Source: Pseudochrobactrum saccharolyticum (GTDB lineage: Bacteria > Pseudomonadota > Alphaproteobacteria > Rhizobiales > Rhizobiaceae). Taken from it: a stretch of 64,000 nt of DNA. Below the pieces are notes generated by a model. It was not told the origin of the DNA and searched no databases. It saw only the letters and a list, made by a program, of their open reading frames with translations. This document shows positions 42,649-52,701 of this stretch, piece after piece. The DNA lies in the NCBI RefSeq assembly GCF_008801715.1, contig NZ_VZPG01000001.1, positions 1 to 64,000 on the forward strand, read 5' to 3'. Position 1 is the stretch's first letter, and each line of letters begins with the position of its first letter. A program made the position numbers and the translations under genes.

Positions 42649-43077
42649 TCAGCTTTTACGCCCTACTTTGTAGGCCATGCCGATTGAAGCAGGCGTAACC
42701 GGCGAAAAACCGTATTGCGCATAAAGATGCTGTGCAGGACCATCAGCAATCAGGCTGACATAGGCACTCTCCGGCGCATGTTCATCCAGATAGGCTTTGA
42801 TCTCAAGCATAATCCGCTTGCCAAGCCCCTGCCCCTGATAGTCAGGCAGCACCGCAATATCGCACACCTGATAGGTTGTGCCGCCGTCACCGATGACGCG
42901 TCCCATGCCGATAATCTGATCGCCATCGGCAATCTGCACGGCGAATAATGAATTCTTCAGGCCGCGCTCGGCTGCGTCTGTTGTTTTTGCACTGAGGCCG
43001 CTGGCAGTGCGAAGATGACAATAAGTTTGCACATCCGGAATCTGATGCAGCACCTGATATTTTGATTCAGCAGGCAT
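42649..43077 (-). CDS. GNAT-family N-acetyltransferase
   Basis: A 142-residue acetyltransferase with a clear acetyl-CoA motif VLPDYQGQGLGKRIMLEIK (about 85-103) and C-terminal HLYAQYGFSPVTPASIGM. The N-terminal part (YQVLHQIPDVQTYCHLRTA) is typical of aralkylamine-type GNATs. Substrate unknown. It is downstream of parC, probably as an operon tail. Confidence 0.85.
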   Translation of the reverse strand: MPAESKYQVLHQIPDVQTYCHLRTASGLSAKTTDAAERGLKNSLFAVQIADGDQIIGMGRVIGDGGTTYQVCDIAVLPDYQGQGLGKRIMLEIKAYLDEHAPESAYVSLIADGPAQHLYAQYGFSPVTPASIGMAYKVGRKS

Positions 43078-43113
43078 GGCTAAAGGTTTCTTCCCATTGG
43101 TTTATCAGCAATC

Positions 43114-43145
43114 AGAGCGGCTTCTTCCCTACAAGAAGCCACTCT
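43114..43145. repeat. Palindrome between parC and the GNAT gene
   Basis: GGCTTCTT pairs with AAGAAGCC, extended by AGAG/CTCT, around a 6-nt loop. There is no T run, so it is more likely an RNA-stabilising stem or a repeat remnant than a terminator. Confidence 0.5.
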
Positions 43146-43154
43146 GCCTGTATT

Positions 43155-45407
43155 TTACGAAGTGAATTTACCGGTGCGCGGGAACCCCTTCGGCACCATC
43201 CGTCCGGCGGAAGCGCGTGCACCCGTCCATTCCAGCAATTCTTCTTTACTGCGTGTGAATGTGCGGTCAGCAGAATCCTGCCATGTCAGCCCCTGCTCGA
43301 TAGCAAAGCTGCGGATGTCAGATACACCGCCGTCTTTGTATTTCTGCAGACGCACACCTTTACCGCGCGCCAGTTCCGGCAGCTCGGACAGCGGGAATAC
43401 CAGCATTTTGCGGTTTTCGCCGACAACAGCCATAGTATCACCGGTCACGCGCTGACAGATTTTCATCTCATCCGGCAGTTTCACATTCATGATCTGCTTA
43501 CCCTTACGGGTATTGGCGATGACTTCGCTTTCGCTGATCATGAAGCCATAGCCCTCATGGGATGCCAGCAGCAATTTCGCAGATGCATCATGCACAAAAG
43601 CTGTCAGAATATCCTGATCATTGTCCATATCGACCATGATACGGATCGGCTCGCCATGACCACGGCCACCCGGCAAAGTGTTGGCTCCGATGGTGAAGAA
43701 CTTACCGCCGGTCGTTGCCACAACAATCTTGTCCGTGGTTTCGGCGTGGAAAGCCAGATGCAGCTTGTCGCCTTCTTTAAAGGACAGGCTGGAGAAATCT
43801 GCCAGATGCCCTTTCATAGCGCGCATCCAGCCTTTTTCTGATACCACAATCGTGACCGGCTCGCGCTCGATCATCGCCTGATGAATATCTTCCAGATCAT
43901 GGCTCGGCGCTTCAGCAAATTGCGTGCGGCGCTTACCCAACGGTGTTTCAGGCCCGTAGGTCTCACGAACCTTTTTGATTTCGCCGCTGATCGCCTTCCA
44001 CTGCTTGATTTCCGAACCAAGCAATTCTTCAAGCTGCGCTTTTTCAAGTGTCAGCCCGTCAAACTCTTTGCGGATTTCAAATTCTTCCAGCTTGCGCAAG
44101 GAACGCAGGCGCATATTGAGGATCGACTCAGCCTGCATGTCTGTCAGGCTAAACGTACGCATCAGTTCCTGTTTCGGCTCATCCTCTTCACGGATGATGC
44201 GAATAACCTCATCCAGATTGAGATAGGCAATCAGGTAACCGCCCAGAATTTCGAGCCGCTTTTCAATCTCATTAAGCCGGAATTGTGAACGGCGCTGCAG
44301 AACTTCCTTACGATGCTCCAGCCATTCTTTCAGCACACCACCCAGCGAGAGAACATTCGGCACTTTACCATGAGAAAGCACGTTCATATTCAGCGAAATG
44401 CGGCTTTCAAGCTCGGTGAGCTTGAACAGCGATTCCATCAGCAATTCCGGATCGACAGAGCGATTCTTCGGCTCCAGTACGATACGGATATCTTCAGCTG
44501 ATTCATCGCGGATATCATCAAGCAACGGCAATTTCTTCGCCAGCAGCAGTTCAGCGATCTTCTCGATCAGACGTGATTTCTGCACCTGATACGGAATTTC
44601 CGTAATCACCACCACCCATGTACCGCGGCCGAGATCTTCCTTCTCCCATTTCGCACGCACGCGGAATGCACCGCGGCCTGTACGATAGGCCTCAAGAATA
44701 TTCTCTTTTGGCTCAACCAACACACCGCCGGTCGGAAGATCAGGTCCCTGAACAATTTGCACCAGTTCTTCAACCGTTGCCTGCGGATTGCGGATCAGCA
44801 GCAGCGCGGCATCACACAGCTCCGCCACATTATGCGGCGGAATATTGGTGGCCATACCCACAGCAATACCGGAGGAGCCGTTTGCGAGAAGGTTAGGAAA
44901 AGCACCGGGCAGAACGACCGGTTCTTCGTCTTCCTCATTATAAGTCGGGCGAAAATCGATGGCGTTTTCTGTAATACCTTCGAGCAGCAGCGATGCCACT
45001 TCGGTCATGCGTGCTTCAGTGTAACGCATAGCCGCCGGATTATCACCGTCAATATTGCCGAAATTGCCCTGCCCGTCCACCAGCGGATAGCGCACGGCAA
45101 AATCCTGCGCCAGTCGTGCCAGCGCATCATAAATAGAAGCATCGCCGTGCGGGTGGAACTTACCCATCACGTCACCGACAATACGCGCGCATTTGGCATA
45201 GGCACTGCCCGGATTAAGACGCAGCAGGCGCATCGCATGCATGATGCGGCGGTGAACCGGTTTCAGACCGTCGCGCACATCCGGCAGCGCACGATGCATG
45301 ATCGTGGACAGCGCATAGGCAAGGTAGCGCTCTTCGAGCGCCGATTTCAGATCAACTGTTTCAACGTGATCGTCGCCGCCTGATGGCGGAATCAAATTAT
45401 TTCCCAT
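43155..45407 (-). CDS. parC: DNA topoisomerase IV subunit A
   Basis: The 750-residue protein decatenates daughter chromosomes with ParE. It has the breakage-reunion domain with [36 protein letters not shown] and the catalytic Y129 ([10 protein letters not shown]), and a C-terminal beta-propeller with [15 protein letters not shown]. In the quinolone region, E. coli Ser80 and Glu84 correspond here to A90 and D94. It is flanked by bpt and a secreted protein gene. Confidence 0.96.
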   Translation of the reverse strand: MGNNLIPPSGGDDHVETVDLKSALEERYLAYALSTIMHRALPDVRDGLKPVHRRIMHAMRLLRLNPGSAYAKCARIVGDVMGKFHPHGDASIYDALARLAQDFAVRYPLVDGQGNFGNIDGDNPAAMRYTEARMTEVASLLLEGITENAIDFRPTYNEEDEEPVVLPGAFPNLLANGSSGIAVGMATNIPPHNVAELCDAALLLIRNPQATVEELVQIVQGPDLPTGGVLVEPKENILEAYRTGRGAFRVRAKWEKEDLGRGTWVVVITEIPYQVQKSRLIEKIAELLLAKKLPLLDDIRDESAEDIRIVLEPKNRSVDPELLMESLFKLTELESRISLNMNVLSHGKVPNVLSLGGVLKEWLEHRKEVLQRRSQFRLNEIEKRLEILGGYLIAYLNLDEVIRIIREEDEPKQELMRTFSLTDMQAESILNMRLRSLRKLEEFEIRKEFDGLTLEKAQLEELLGSEIKQWKAISGEIKKVRETYGPETPLGKRRTQFAEAPSHDLEDIHQAMIEREPVTIVVSEKGWMRAMKGHLADFSSLSFKEGDKLHLAFHAETTDKIVVATTGGKFFTIGANTLPGGRGHGEPIRIMVDMDNDQDILTAFVHDASAKLLLASHEGYGFMISESEVIANTRKGKQIMNVKLPDEMKICQRVTGDTMAVVGENRKMLVFPLSELPELARGKGVRLQKYKDGGVSDIRSFAIEQGLTWQDSADRTFTRSKEELLEWTGARASAGRMVPKGFPRTGKFTS

Positions 45408-45661
45408 GGAATATGGTTAGCAAGCGGCTGATTCTGCGGCAAGTCAAGATGCGTTTACACACAGTGAATAGGCCGGTTTTCCGCATTATTCTCGTTATTT
45501 CATCAAAAATACAACGATAATGACAACAGATTTTCGATCATCCTCAAGTGTGACTTGCAGTAAAATAAACGGGCTGTTACGAAAATGACAAAATTGCCAT
45601 GTTATTAGGCGATGACAGTATTTCGTATGTAATATTTAGGTCAACACTTAAGGAGCCTCTG

Positions 45662-46903
45662 ATGCCGGTTATGAAACCGCTATATACCGCAGCCCGCACT
45701 CTTTCCGTTGCTACAGCACTCACTGTGATCTTTGCTGGTTCAGCTTATGCACTCGACGGAAATGATGTCGCCAAGCGTCTGCAGGCTCGCTTTGAAGAAC
45801 AGGGCACAAAAATCGAGTTCGGCAAAGTCGACACCGATGGCTCAACCGTTACCCTGCGCGACACAAAAATCGACTTCAAATCCGCTGAAATGGGCACTTT
45901 CACCGTTGGTGACATTGTTCTGACAGACGTTGCTGAAAACGACAAAGGTGCCTACACCGCTGAAACTGCAACCCTGCAGGACTTCGAAAAAACTGATGAC
46001 AAGAGCACTTTCGCTCTGAAGGGCATCGAAATCGGCAAACTCTATCTCGCAGCAGATGACGAACAGGATCCTGTTGTCAAAATGCTGTATTATCAAACCA
46101 TGAAGGCTGACAGCTTCACCATCCACGAAGATGGCGAAGAAATGGTCAACATGAAAGATATTTACGCAACCTCTACCCCTTACACAAAGGGCACTCCGGT
46201 TGCGATGAGTTTCGGCATCAAATCTATTGATCTCGACATCGAGAAAATGGATGCATTGCGCAAAGGTGCAGATGCAAGCGCCGGCAATGATGAAGCTTCG
46301 GAAACACCAAATCCGATGATCGATCTCGGCTACAAACAGCTGAGCATGGCTGTAACCTCGACCGGCTCATGGGAACCGGAAAAAGGCGATCTGGCCATCG
46401 ACAAGATGGAATTTGACGTCAAGGATGTCGGTAAATTCGACACCACCATGAAGCTCGGCGGCTATGATGCAAAATTCATCAAATCCGTACAGCAGGCCAG
46501 CGCTGAAATGAGTGCAAATAAGGAAAATTCTGATGCAGCCGGTATGGCAATGCTCGGTCTGATCCAGCAGCTTTCGATCAGCAACATGGCTATCCGCTAT
46601 GATGATTCATCCCTCACCCCTAAACTGCTCGACTATTATGCCAAGCAGCAGGGTATCTCCAAGGAAGACATGGTCAACCAGATCAAAGGCATTGCGCCGA
46701 TCATGGTTGGCTATCTCGGCCATGCGGATTTCGCCATGCAGGCAACGACTGCCGTCAACACCTATTTTGACGATCCTAAGTCTCTGACAATTGCTGCAAA
46801 GCCGGAAGCACCTGTTTCCTTCGCTCTGATCGCAGCAACTGCAACTGCTGACCCTAAGAAACTTCTGGATCTGCTGGCTGTTAAACTGACTGCCAACCAG
46901 TAA
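45662..46903 (+). CDS. Secreted protein of unknown function (413 aa)
   Basis: ATG 45662 follows AAGGAGCCTCTG. The product has a signal peptide (about 1-30, cleaved after SAYA) and a mature region rich in Asp, Lys and Thr with repeated strand patterns such as TKIEFGKVDTDGSTVTLRDT and AEMGTFTVGDIVLTDV, later a helical part (AMLGLIQQLSISNMAIRY). The alternating strands and YGL-type layering recall AsmA- or DUF945-like periplasmic proteins, but I cannot name a family. It is monocistronic, with a terminator right after it. Confidence 0.7.
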   Translation: MPVMKPLYTAARTLSVATALTVIFAGSAYALDGNDVAKRLQARFEEQGTKIEFGKVDTDGSTVTLRDTKIDFKSAEMGTFTVGDIVLTDVAENDKGAYTAETATLQDFEKTDDKSTFALKGIEIGKLYLAADDEQDPVVKMLYYQTMKADSFTIHEDGEEMVNMKDIYATSTPYTKGTPVAMSFGIKSIDLDIEKMDALRKGADASAGNDEASETPNPMIDLGYKQLSMAVTSTGSWEPEKGDLAIDKMEFDVKDVGKFDTTMKLGGYDAKFIKSVQQASAEMSANKENSDAAGMAMLGLIQQLSISNMAIRYDDSSLTPKLLDYYAKQQGISKEDMVNQIKGIAPIMVGYLGHADFAMQATTAVNTYFDDPKSLTIAAKPEAPVSFALIAATATADPKKLLDLLAVKLTANQ

Positions 46904-46923
46904 GTTCTTCTGAACTGAACAAG

Positions 46924-46949
46924 AAACCCGGCTTTTAGCCGGGTTTTTT
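46924..46949 (+). terminator. Terminator after the 413-aa secreted protein gene
   Basis: AAACCCGGC and GCCGGGTTT with a TTTT loop, followed by TTTT. Confidence 0.9.
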
Positions 46950-46970
46950 ATTGCCTGAACATTGCGCAAT

Positions 46971-47004
46971 AAAAAACGCCGCGTCCGTTAAGACGCGGCG
47001 TTTC
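46971..47004 (-). terminator. Terminator after aspS
   Basis: On the minus strand AACGCCGCGTCT pairs with AGACGCGGCGTT approximately, followed by TTTT. Confidence 0.85.
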
Positions 47005-47026
47005 TAATATTTACCCCTAAAACAGA

Positions 47027-48814
47027 TCAGTCTTTTTTGATCGGGTTCACGCGGATATGCAGATCACGCAGCTGAGCCGGTGTGACTTCTGCCGGTGCGC
47101 CCATCAGCAGATCAACAGCCTGCTGGTTCATCGGAAACAGCGAGATATCGCGCAGGTTTTTCGCACCAACGAGCAGCATAACCACGCGGTCGATACCGGC
47201 AGCCATACCACCATGCGGAGGCGCGCCATACTGGAATGCACGATAGAGGCCGCCGAAGCGATCTTCAACATCCTGCTGGCTCAAACCAACCAGTTCAAAG
47301 GCTTTGACCATAACTTCCGGCAGCTGGTTACGGATCGAACCGGATGCGATTTCAAAACCGTTACAAACCAGATCATACTGATAGGCTTTGAGCGACAACG
47401 GATCCTGCGTTTCCAGTGTTTCCAGACCACCCTGCGGCATGGAGAACGGGTTATGGGCAAAGTCGAGTTTCTTGTTGTCTTCGTCCCATTCATAGAACGG
47501 GAAGTCGATGATCCAGGCCAGTTCAAAACGATCACGGTCGGTGAGATTCAGCTCATCACCGGCGCGGTTACGGGCATCACCGGCAAATTTGTAGAATTTC
47601 GACGGCAGACCAGCCACGAAGAAGCAGGCATCACCATCTTCCAGCCCCATCTGGGTACGGATCGCTTCAACGCGTTCTTCACCGATATTCTTGGCAATCG
47701 GGCCAGCGCCTTCCAGCTTGTCGCCTTCTTTACGCCAGAAGATATAGCCGAGACCCGGCTGACCTTCACCCTGCGCCCATGAATTCATGCGGTCACAGAA
47801 AGCGCGCGAACCACCGGTTTTCGCAGGGATAGCCCATACTTCAACCTTAGGGTCATTCGCGATCATGTTCGCGAATACTTTGAAACCGGAACCGGCAAAG
47901 TGACCGGTCACAGCCTGCATTTCAATCGGGTTACGCAGATCAGGCTTATCCGAACCATAGGTGCGGATCGCATCATCATAAGCAATACGACGGAAGTTCT
48001 GGGTTACCGGCTTGCCTTCAGCAAATTCTTCGAAAATGCCGCGCATTACCGGTTCCATTGTCTCCCAGACTTCTTCCTGAGTGACAAAGCTCATTTCGAG
48101 GTCGAGCTGGTAGAATTCGCCCGGTAGACGGTCTGCACGCGGATCTTCATCGCGGAAGCAAGGTGCAATCTGGAAATAGCGGTCGAAACCGGCCACCATC
48201 AGCAGCTGCTTATATTGCTGCGGTGCCTGCGGCAGCGCATAGAACTGACCTTCGTGAATACGGCTCGGCACGAGGAAGTCGCGCGCACCTTCAGGTGAAG
48301 AAGCGGTCAGGATCGGTGTAGTAAATTCGTTGAAGCCGATCTCGTTCATATGACGGCGCATCGAAGAAATAATCTTGGTGCGCTTCATGATGTTTTTGTG
48401 CAGCGTGTCGCGGCGCAGATCGAGGAAGCGGTATTTCAGACGGATATCTTCCGGATAGTCCGGCTCACCGAAAACCGGCAGAGGCAGTTCTTTGGCAGCG
48501 GCCAGAACTTCGATCTCTTTGGCAACGATTTCGATTTCACCGGTAGGCAAATTCGGATTTACAGCCTCATCAGCACGGGCGGTTACTTCACCGTCAACGC
48601 GGATCACCCATTCACCGCGAACGGTTTCAGCAACTTTAAATGCCGGGCTTTCCGGATCAGCAACGATCTGGGTCAAACCATAGTGGTCGCGAATATCGAT
48701 AAAGAGAATACCGCCGTGATCGCGGACACGATGAACCCAGCCGGAAAGACGAACTGTCTGGCCGACATCCGACTTGCGGAGGGCTTCGCAGGTATGGCTG
48801 CGGTAACGATGCAT
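47027..48814 (-). CDS. aspS: Aspartyl-tRNA synthetase
   Basis: A 595-residue class II synthetase. The anticodon-binding OB fold is at the start ([20 protein letters not shown]), then motif 2 ([21 protein letters not shown] region), the bacterial GAD insertion, and motif 3 [20 protein letters not shown]. No frameshift. In many alphaproteobacteria this enzyme is non-discriminating and also serves tRNA-Asn; gatCAB is not in the window. Confidence 0.97.
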   Translation of the reverse strand: MHRYRSHTCEALRKSDVGQTVRLSGWVHRVRDHGGILFIDIRDHYGLTQIVADPESPAFKVAETVRGEWVIRVDGEVTARADEAVNPNLPTGEIEIVAKEIEVLAAAKELPLPVFGEPDYPEDIRLKYRFLDLRRDTLHKNIMKRTKIISSMRRHMNEIGFNEFTTPILTASSPEGARDFLVPSRIHEGQFYALPQAPQQYKQLLMVAGFDRYFQIAPCFRDEDPRADRLPGEFYQLDLEMSFVTQEEVWETMEPVMRGIFEEFAEGKPVTQNFRRIAYDDAIRTYGSDKPDLRNPIEMQAVTGHFAGSGFKVFANMIANDPKVEVWAIPAKTGGSRAFCDRMNSWAQGEGQPGLGYIFWRKEGDKLEGAGPIAKNIGEERVEAIRTQMGLEDGDACFFVAGLPSKFYKFAGDARNRAGDELNLTDRDRFELAWIIDFPFYEWDEDNKKLDFAHNPFSMPQGGLETLETQDPLSLKAYQYDLVCNGFEIASGSIRNQLPEVMVKAFELVGLSQQDVEDRFGGLYRAFQYGAPPHGGMAAGIDRVVMLLVGAKNLRDISLFPMNQQAVDLLMGAPAEVTPAQLRDLHIRVNPIKKD

Positions 48815-49082
48815 GTTTTCTGCCTTCAGAAGAGTGGTAAGAAACGTAAAATCGCAGATAAAATCTGATTTTTATGTTGTCGGACAAGCGCATTTTGGCC
48901 GCAAAAAGTCAAGTGTCAGACCCTTCTACAGCCAAATTGATTCATTCTGAATGTTCTATAACCGCTCTTGTCCGTGAGCAACAGACAGCAGCCCCCTTCG
49001 AATTGCAGTAAAGTCACAACATATGTGATTTTTAAGCTTACGCCCCCGCGACAAAGCTATTGCGATTGTTTATAGAAAAATC

Positions 49083-50237
49083 ATGGAACTCATTACGACA
49101 ACACAGGGTCTTGAACAGGCCGTTTCACAGCTTTCAAAATCTGATTTTGTCACTGTGGATACCGAATTCATTCGTGAAACTACTTTCTGGCCGGAACTTT
49201 GCCTGATCCAGATGGCATCGCCGGACACAACAGCATTGGTGGATGCACTGGCACCGGGTATTGATCTCAGCTCTTTCTTCGCCCTGATGGCGGATAAATC
49301 TGTCGTCAAAGTGTTTCACGCAGCGCGGCAGGATATAGAAATCGTTTTCCACCTCGGAAATCTGATCCCTGAGCCGGTATTTGATACACAGGTCGCAGCG
49401 ATGGTTTGCGGTTTTGGCGATGCCATTTCCTATGACCAGCTGGTTGCCCGTATCACCGGTGTAAATCTGGACAAGTCGTCCCGCTTTACCGACTGGCGCC
49501 GCCGTCCGCTGAGCGACAAACAACTGGATTACGCACTGGCAGATGTGACCCATCTGCGCGATGTCTATCTCTATTTGCAGGATCGCCTGACTAAAGAAGG
49601 CCGCAATGACTGGGTGAGCGAAGAAATCCGCATTCTTACCGCCCGCGAGACCTATGACATGCATCCTGATGATGCGTGGAAACGTCTGAAAATCCGCCTG
49701 CGCAAACCTGCCGAACTGGCCGTCATGCAGAAGGTTGCCGCATGGCGCGAACGTGCAGCACGTGAACGCAATGTTCCGCGTGGACGTGTAATCAAAGACG
49801 ATACGATTCAGGAAATCGCCCAGCAGCAACCGCGTGATGCCGAAGCACTGTCGCGTCTGCGCACTATTCCGAAAGGCTGGGAGCGCTCCTCTCATGCGCA
49901 AGGTTTGGTTGAAGCGATCAATGAAGCCCTGAGCATTCCGAAAGAGGATATGCCGCGCCTGCCGAAGCAATATAATGCGCCGGAAGGCACCGGAGCGGCC
50001 TCTGACGTGCTGAAACTGCTACTAAAGATCATCACCGAAGATCACGGTGTAGCACCGAAAGTTGTCGCCTCTTCCGATGATATTGATCAGATTGCTGCCA
50101 AGGGTAATGCAGCAGATGTACCGGCTCTGAAGGGCTGGCGCCGTGAATTGTTCGGTGAAAAAGCACTGCAAATGATTGAAGGCAAAATCGGCATCAAGTT
50201 TGAAAATCGCAAGATCAAAGCAGTTCCGCTGGATTGA
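49083..50237 (+). CDS. rnd: Ribonuclease D
   Basis: The 384-residue 3' exonuclease has DEDDy motifs: VTVDTEFIRET (D26, E28), KVFHAARQDIEIVFHLGN and LDYALADVTHLRDVYLYL with the catalytic tyrosine. An HRDC domain follows (about 210-290, AVMQKVAAWRERAARERNVP). It trims tRNA precursors. It is divergent from aspS and overlaps the TTG region of the next gene's frame; the next ATG is 2 nt after the stop. Confidence 0.94.
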   Translation: MELITTTQGLEQAVSQLSKSDFVTVDTEFIRETTFWPELCLIQMASPDTTALVDALAPGIDLSSFFALMADKSVVKVFHAARQDIEIVFHLGNLIPEPVFDTQVAAMVCGFGDAISYDQLVARITGVNLDKSSRFTDWRRRPLSDKQLDYALADVTHLRDVYLYLQDRLTKEGRNDWVSEEIRILTARETYDMHPDDAWKRLKIRLRKPAELAVMQKVAAWRERAARERNVPRGRVIKDDTIQEIAQQQPRDAEALSRLRTIPKGWERSSHAQGLVEAINEALSIPKEDMPRLPKQYNAPEGTGAASDVLKLLLKIITEDHGVAPKVVASSDDIDQIAAKGNAADVPALKGWRRELFGEKALQMIEGKIGIKFENRKIKAVPLD

Positions 50238-50239
50238 AC

Positions 50240-50770
50240 ATGAGTGCCAAGATCAAAGTCAGCGTTTTTCTGGGCATCAGTCTGGACGGGTATATTGCCG
50301 GTCCGGACAATGATCTGTCGTGGCTGTCTGTGGTCGAAACTGATCCGCCTGAAGATACCGGTTATACTGCTCTTATGGCTGACGTTGATGTGCTGGTTAT
50401 GGGTCGCAATACCTATGACACAGTACTGACATTCGGCTTCTGGCCTTACGAAGGCAAGCAGGTCGTTGTCCTGACCAGCCGCCCGCTGACACCGCTTTAT
50501 GGCGAAACCAGCTTCACCGGCACACTCAGCGATCTGCTGCCGGAGCTGTCCGCACGTGGTCTCAGGCATGTCTATCTCGATGGTGGCAATGTTGTGCGCC
50601 AGGGCCTGCAACAACAATTGGTTGATGAACTGACTCTAAGCTGGGTACCGGCCACAATCGGCAAAGGTGTGCGACTGTTTGAAGGTGATATGTCCATGAA
50701 CCAATGGAAACTCACCGACCATCAGGCTTTTCCAAGCGGATTGCTGCAAGGGCGTTACAGTAAGCGTTAA
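50240..50770 (+). CDS. Dihydrofolate reductase-fold (RibD C-terminal-like) protein
   Basis: The 176-residue protein belongs to the DHFR/RibD-C fold family: IKVSVFLGISLDGYIAGPDN, VLVMGRNTYDTVLTF, the RHVYLDGGNVVRQGLQQQ loop and GVRLFEGDMSMNQWKL at the end. YyaP/YwjB-like members bind NADPH but the substrate is usually unknown. It lies 2 nt after rnd and is followed by a terminator, so it is probably co-transcribed. Confidence 0.88.
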   Translation: MSAKIKVSVFLGISLDGYIAGPDNDLSWLSVVETDPPEDTGYTALMADVDVLVMGRNTYDTVLTFGFWPYEGKQVVVLTSRPLTPLYGETSFTGTLSDLLPELSARGLRHVYLDGGNVVRQGLQQQLVDELTLSWVPATIGKGVRLFEGDMSMNQWKLTDHQAFPSGLLQGRYSKR

Positions 50771-50790
50771 GCTCTGTTCATATGACATTG

Positions 50791-50826
50791 TAAAAAGCCG
50801 GTATGCTGTACATACCGGCTTTTTTC
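50791..50826 (+). terminator. Terminator after the DHFR-fold gene
   Basis: AAAAAGCCGGTATG pairs with CATACCGGCTTTTTT. Confidence 0.92.
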
Positions 50827-50862
50827 CGACTTAAGTTCTACCCAAAAGAAAACATACTGCAT

Positions 50863-51156
50863 CTAAGAAAGCAGAAAATTGTTCTTTTGTGTGGCTGGCC
50901 TAAAAGCAACAACATCACGACAACCATAAGCACCTACTGATGCGAAAGGATCGCTAGCAGCTATTTTCTGCGCTTCAGCGAGGGATTTGCACGCAAGAAT
51001 GATTATTGCGGTACTATCACTGCATGGGCCACAAATAATGAGCATCCCTTCTTCATCCAACTTTTTAAGCCAATGCACATGTTCTGACACCAATTCTGAT
51101 GTCATGAGTTCAGGCCTTGCATTGCTCAGTCGGACGATAAAGTGGTTGTCTTCCAT
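50863..51156 (-). CDS. YCII-domain protein
   Basis: The 97-residue product fits the YCII family: FIVRLSNARPELMTSELVSE, HVHWLKKLDEEGMLIICGPC and AEAQKIAASDPFASVGAY with the conserved histidine and DPF aspartate. Members are small alpha/beta proteins of largely unknown catalysis. Its composition is more AT-rich than that of ppx upstream, hinting at later insertion between ppx and the terminator. Confidence 0.85.
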   Translation of the reverse strand: MEDNHFIVRLSNARPELMTSELVSEHVHWLKKLDEEGMLIICGPCSDSTAIIILACKSLAEAQKIAASDPFASVGAYGCRDVVAFRPATQKNNFLLS

Positions 51157-51177
51157 ACGTCGACCATGCCTTTTGAA

Positions 51178-52701
51178 TTATTCAACCGCAAAACGCAGTG
51201 TCTTGCCGGTTACCTTGGCCAGAACATTCAGCCGGTTATCCAGTCGCTCTGATACCAGATCACGATAGGTCTCCGGCACCACCAGCGCCAGAACATCGCC
51301 TTCCTGCCGCCATTTAAGCTGCGGGATTACTCCCGGCATTGAGGCAGAGAACAAATAAACCACACGCAGCAATGCACCCAGAACCCGAGCCCGCTCGCGC
51401 AGACGCGGCGTTGCAATGCGAATAATTTCCGGCGCGGCATCATCATCCATTACGCCTTCATGGCGATAATAATTGGCCAGCGCCATATAAGCACGTCCCG
51501 GATGGTCAATCCCGATGAATGAGCCATGGGCAATAATATTCAGCGCCTGCGGGCCGCGATAATCAGGATGTGCACGCCAGCTGATATCGGCCAACAGACA
51601 GGCCGCACGACGATAACGATATTCATCCTCGGTCTCGTCATAGCCGAGCTGCTCAAACGCGTAGCCGGTCCAGTTCGCCAGCTCGTGCGCATGGCGCGGT
51701 GAGCGCGACCGCAGCACCGCCTGCTCTTCAGCAGCGGAAAGCAGAGGATCGAGTTTTTGCTCTTTTTTAGCGAGCAATGAGAACAGATAGCCTTCACGTA
51801 CGCCCATTGCCGAGAATACGATTTGTGCCGGCTGCATACGCTTAACAACTTCCATCAGCACTGTCGCACCATAGGACAACAGCTGACGGCGGTTTTTGGA
51901 TACGGCCTCAATGCCGCGCATATGATCAATATCAAAGCGCGCCACACGATAGAGGAAGTGATAGGCATCTTCCGGATCCATCGCATAGCCATGCATGACA
52001 TGCAGCGGATAATGTTTGGCACTCATATGCAGCTTGGCAAGATTTCGCCATGTACCGCCCACCGCATAGAATGTGCGGCCTTTGCCCTCTTTCAGAAACT
52101 CGACATCACCGACATATTTGCGGGTGATTTTCGCAGCTTCCGTTATCTTACCACCGGACAAATCCTGCAGACGCAAACCACCGAGCGGCAGTGTTATGCC
52201 GCTGCCGATCGCCTTGTCAGGATTATCGCCATGCACATCAACCAGTTCGAGACTGCCGCCGCCAAGGTCACCGGCGATACCGTCCGGATGGTGAAAACCG
52301 GAAATAATACCAAGCGCCGAATAATAGGCCTCTTCGCGACCAGAGAGAATCTGGATGTTTTCACCCAGAATTTCTTCCGCCCGTGCAATGAAATCCGGCC
52401 CGTTTTCCGCTTCACGCGCAGCCGCTGTGGCAATTGTATAGATTTTTGTGGCACCGGCCTGTTTGGCCAGCGCACGGAAACGCCGCAGCGCCTCAAGCGC
52501 ACTGGCGACCGATTTATCATTCAGACGTCCGGTTTGTGCCAGTCCTTTACCCAGACCGCTCAGAATTTTCTCGTTAAAGAAAATAGTCGGAGAACGCACA
52601 ATACCTTCATAGATAACCATACGCACGGAGTTGGAACCGATATCAATAACTGCGACCGGTTCCAGACCTTTCAAACGGCCCTGTGCCAGAGACAAAGTCA
52701 T
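51178..52701 (-). CDS. ppx: Exopolyphosphatase (Ppx/GppA)
   Basis: A 507-residue ASKHA-fold phosphatase that degrades polyphosphate or pppGpp. It has [16 protein letters not shown] at the start, [15 protein letters not shown] and [14 protein letters not shown] for phosphate binding, and an HD-like C-terminal domain (about 320-420). Its ATG overlaps the ppk stop as ATGA, so synthesis and breakdown enzymes are translated together. Confidence 0.95.
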   Translation of the reverse strand: MTLSLAQGRLKGLEPVAVIDIGSNSVRMVIYEGIVRSPTIFFNEKILSGLGKGLAQTGRLNDKSVASALEALRRFRALAKQAGATKIYTIATAAAREAENGPDFIARAEEILGENIQILSGREEAYYSALGIISGFHHPDGIAGDLGGGSLELVDVHGDNPDKAIGSGITLPLGGLRLQDLSGGKITEAAKITRKYVGDVEFLKEGKGRTFYAVGGTWRNLAKLHMSAKHYPLHVMHGYAMDPEDAYHFLYRVARFDIDHMRGIEAVSKNRRQLLSYGATVLMEVVKRMQPAQIVFSAMGVREGYLFSLLAKKEQKLDPLLSAAEEQAVLRSRSPRHAHELANWTGYAFEQLGYDETEDEYRYRRAACLLADISWRAHPDYRGPQALNIIAHGSFIGIDHPGRAYMALANYYRHEGVMDDDAAPEIIRIATPRLRERARVLGALLRVVYLFSASMPGVIPQLKWRQEGDVLALVVPETYRDLVSERLDNRLNVLAKVTGKTLRFAVE

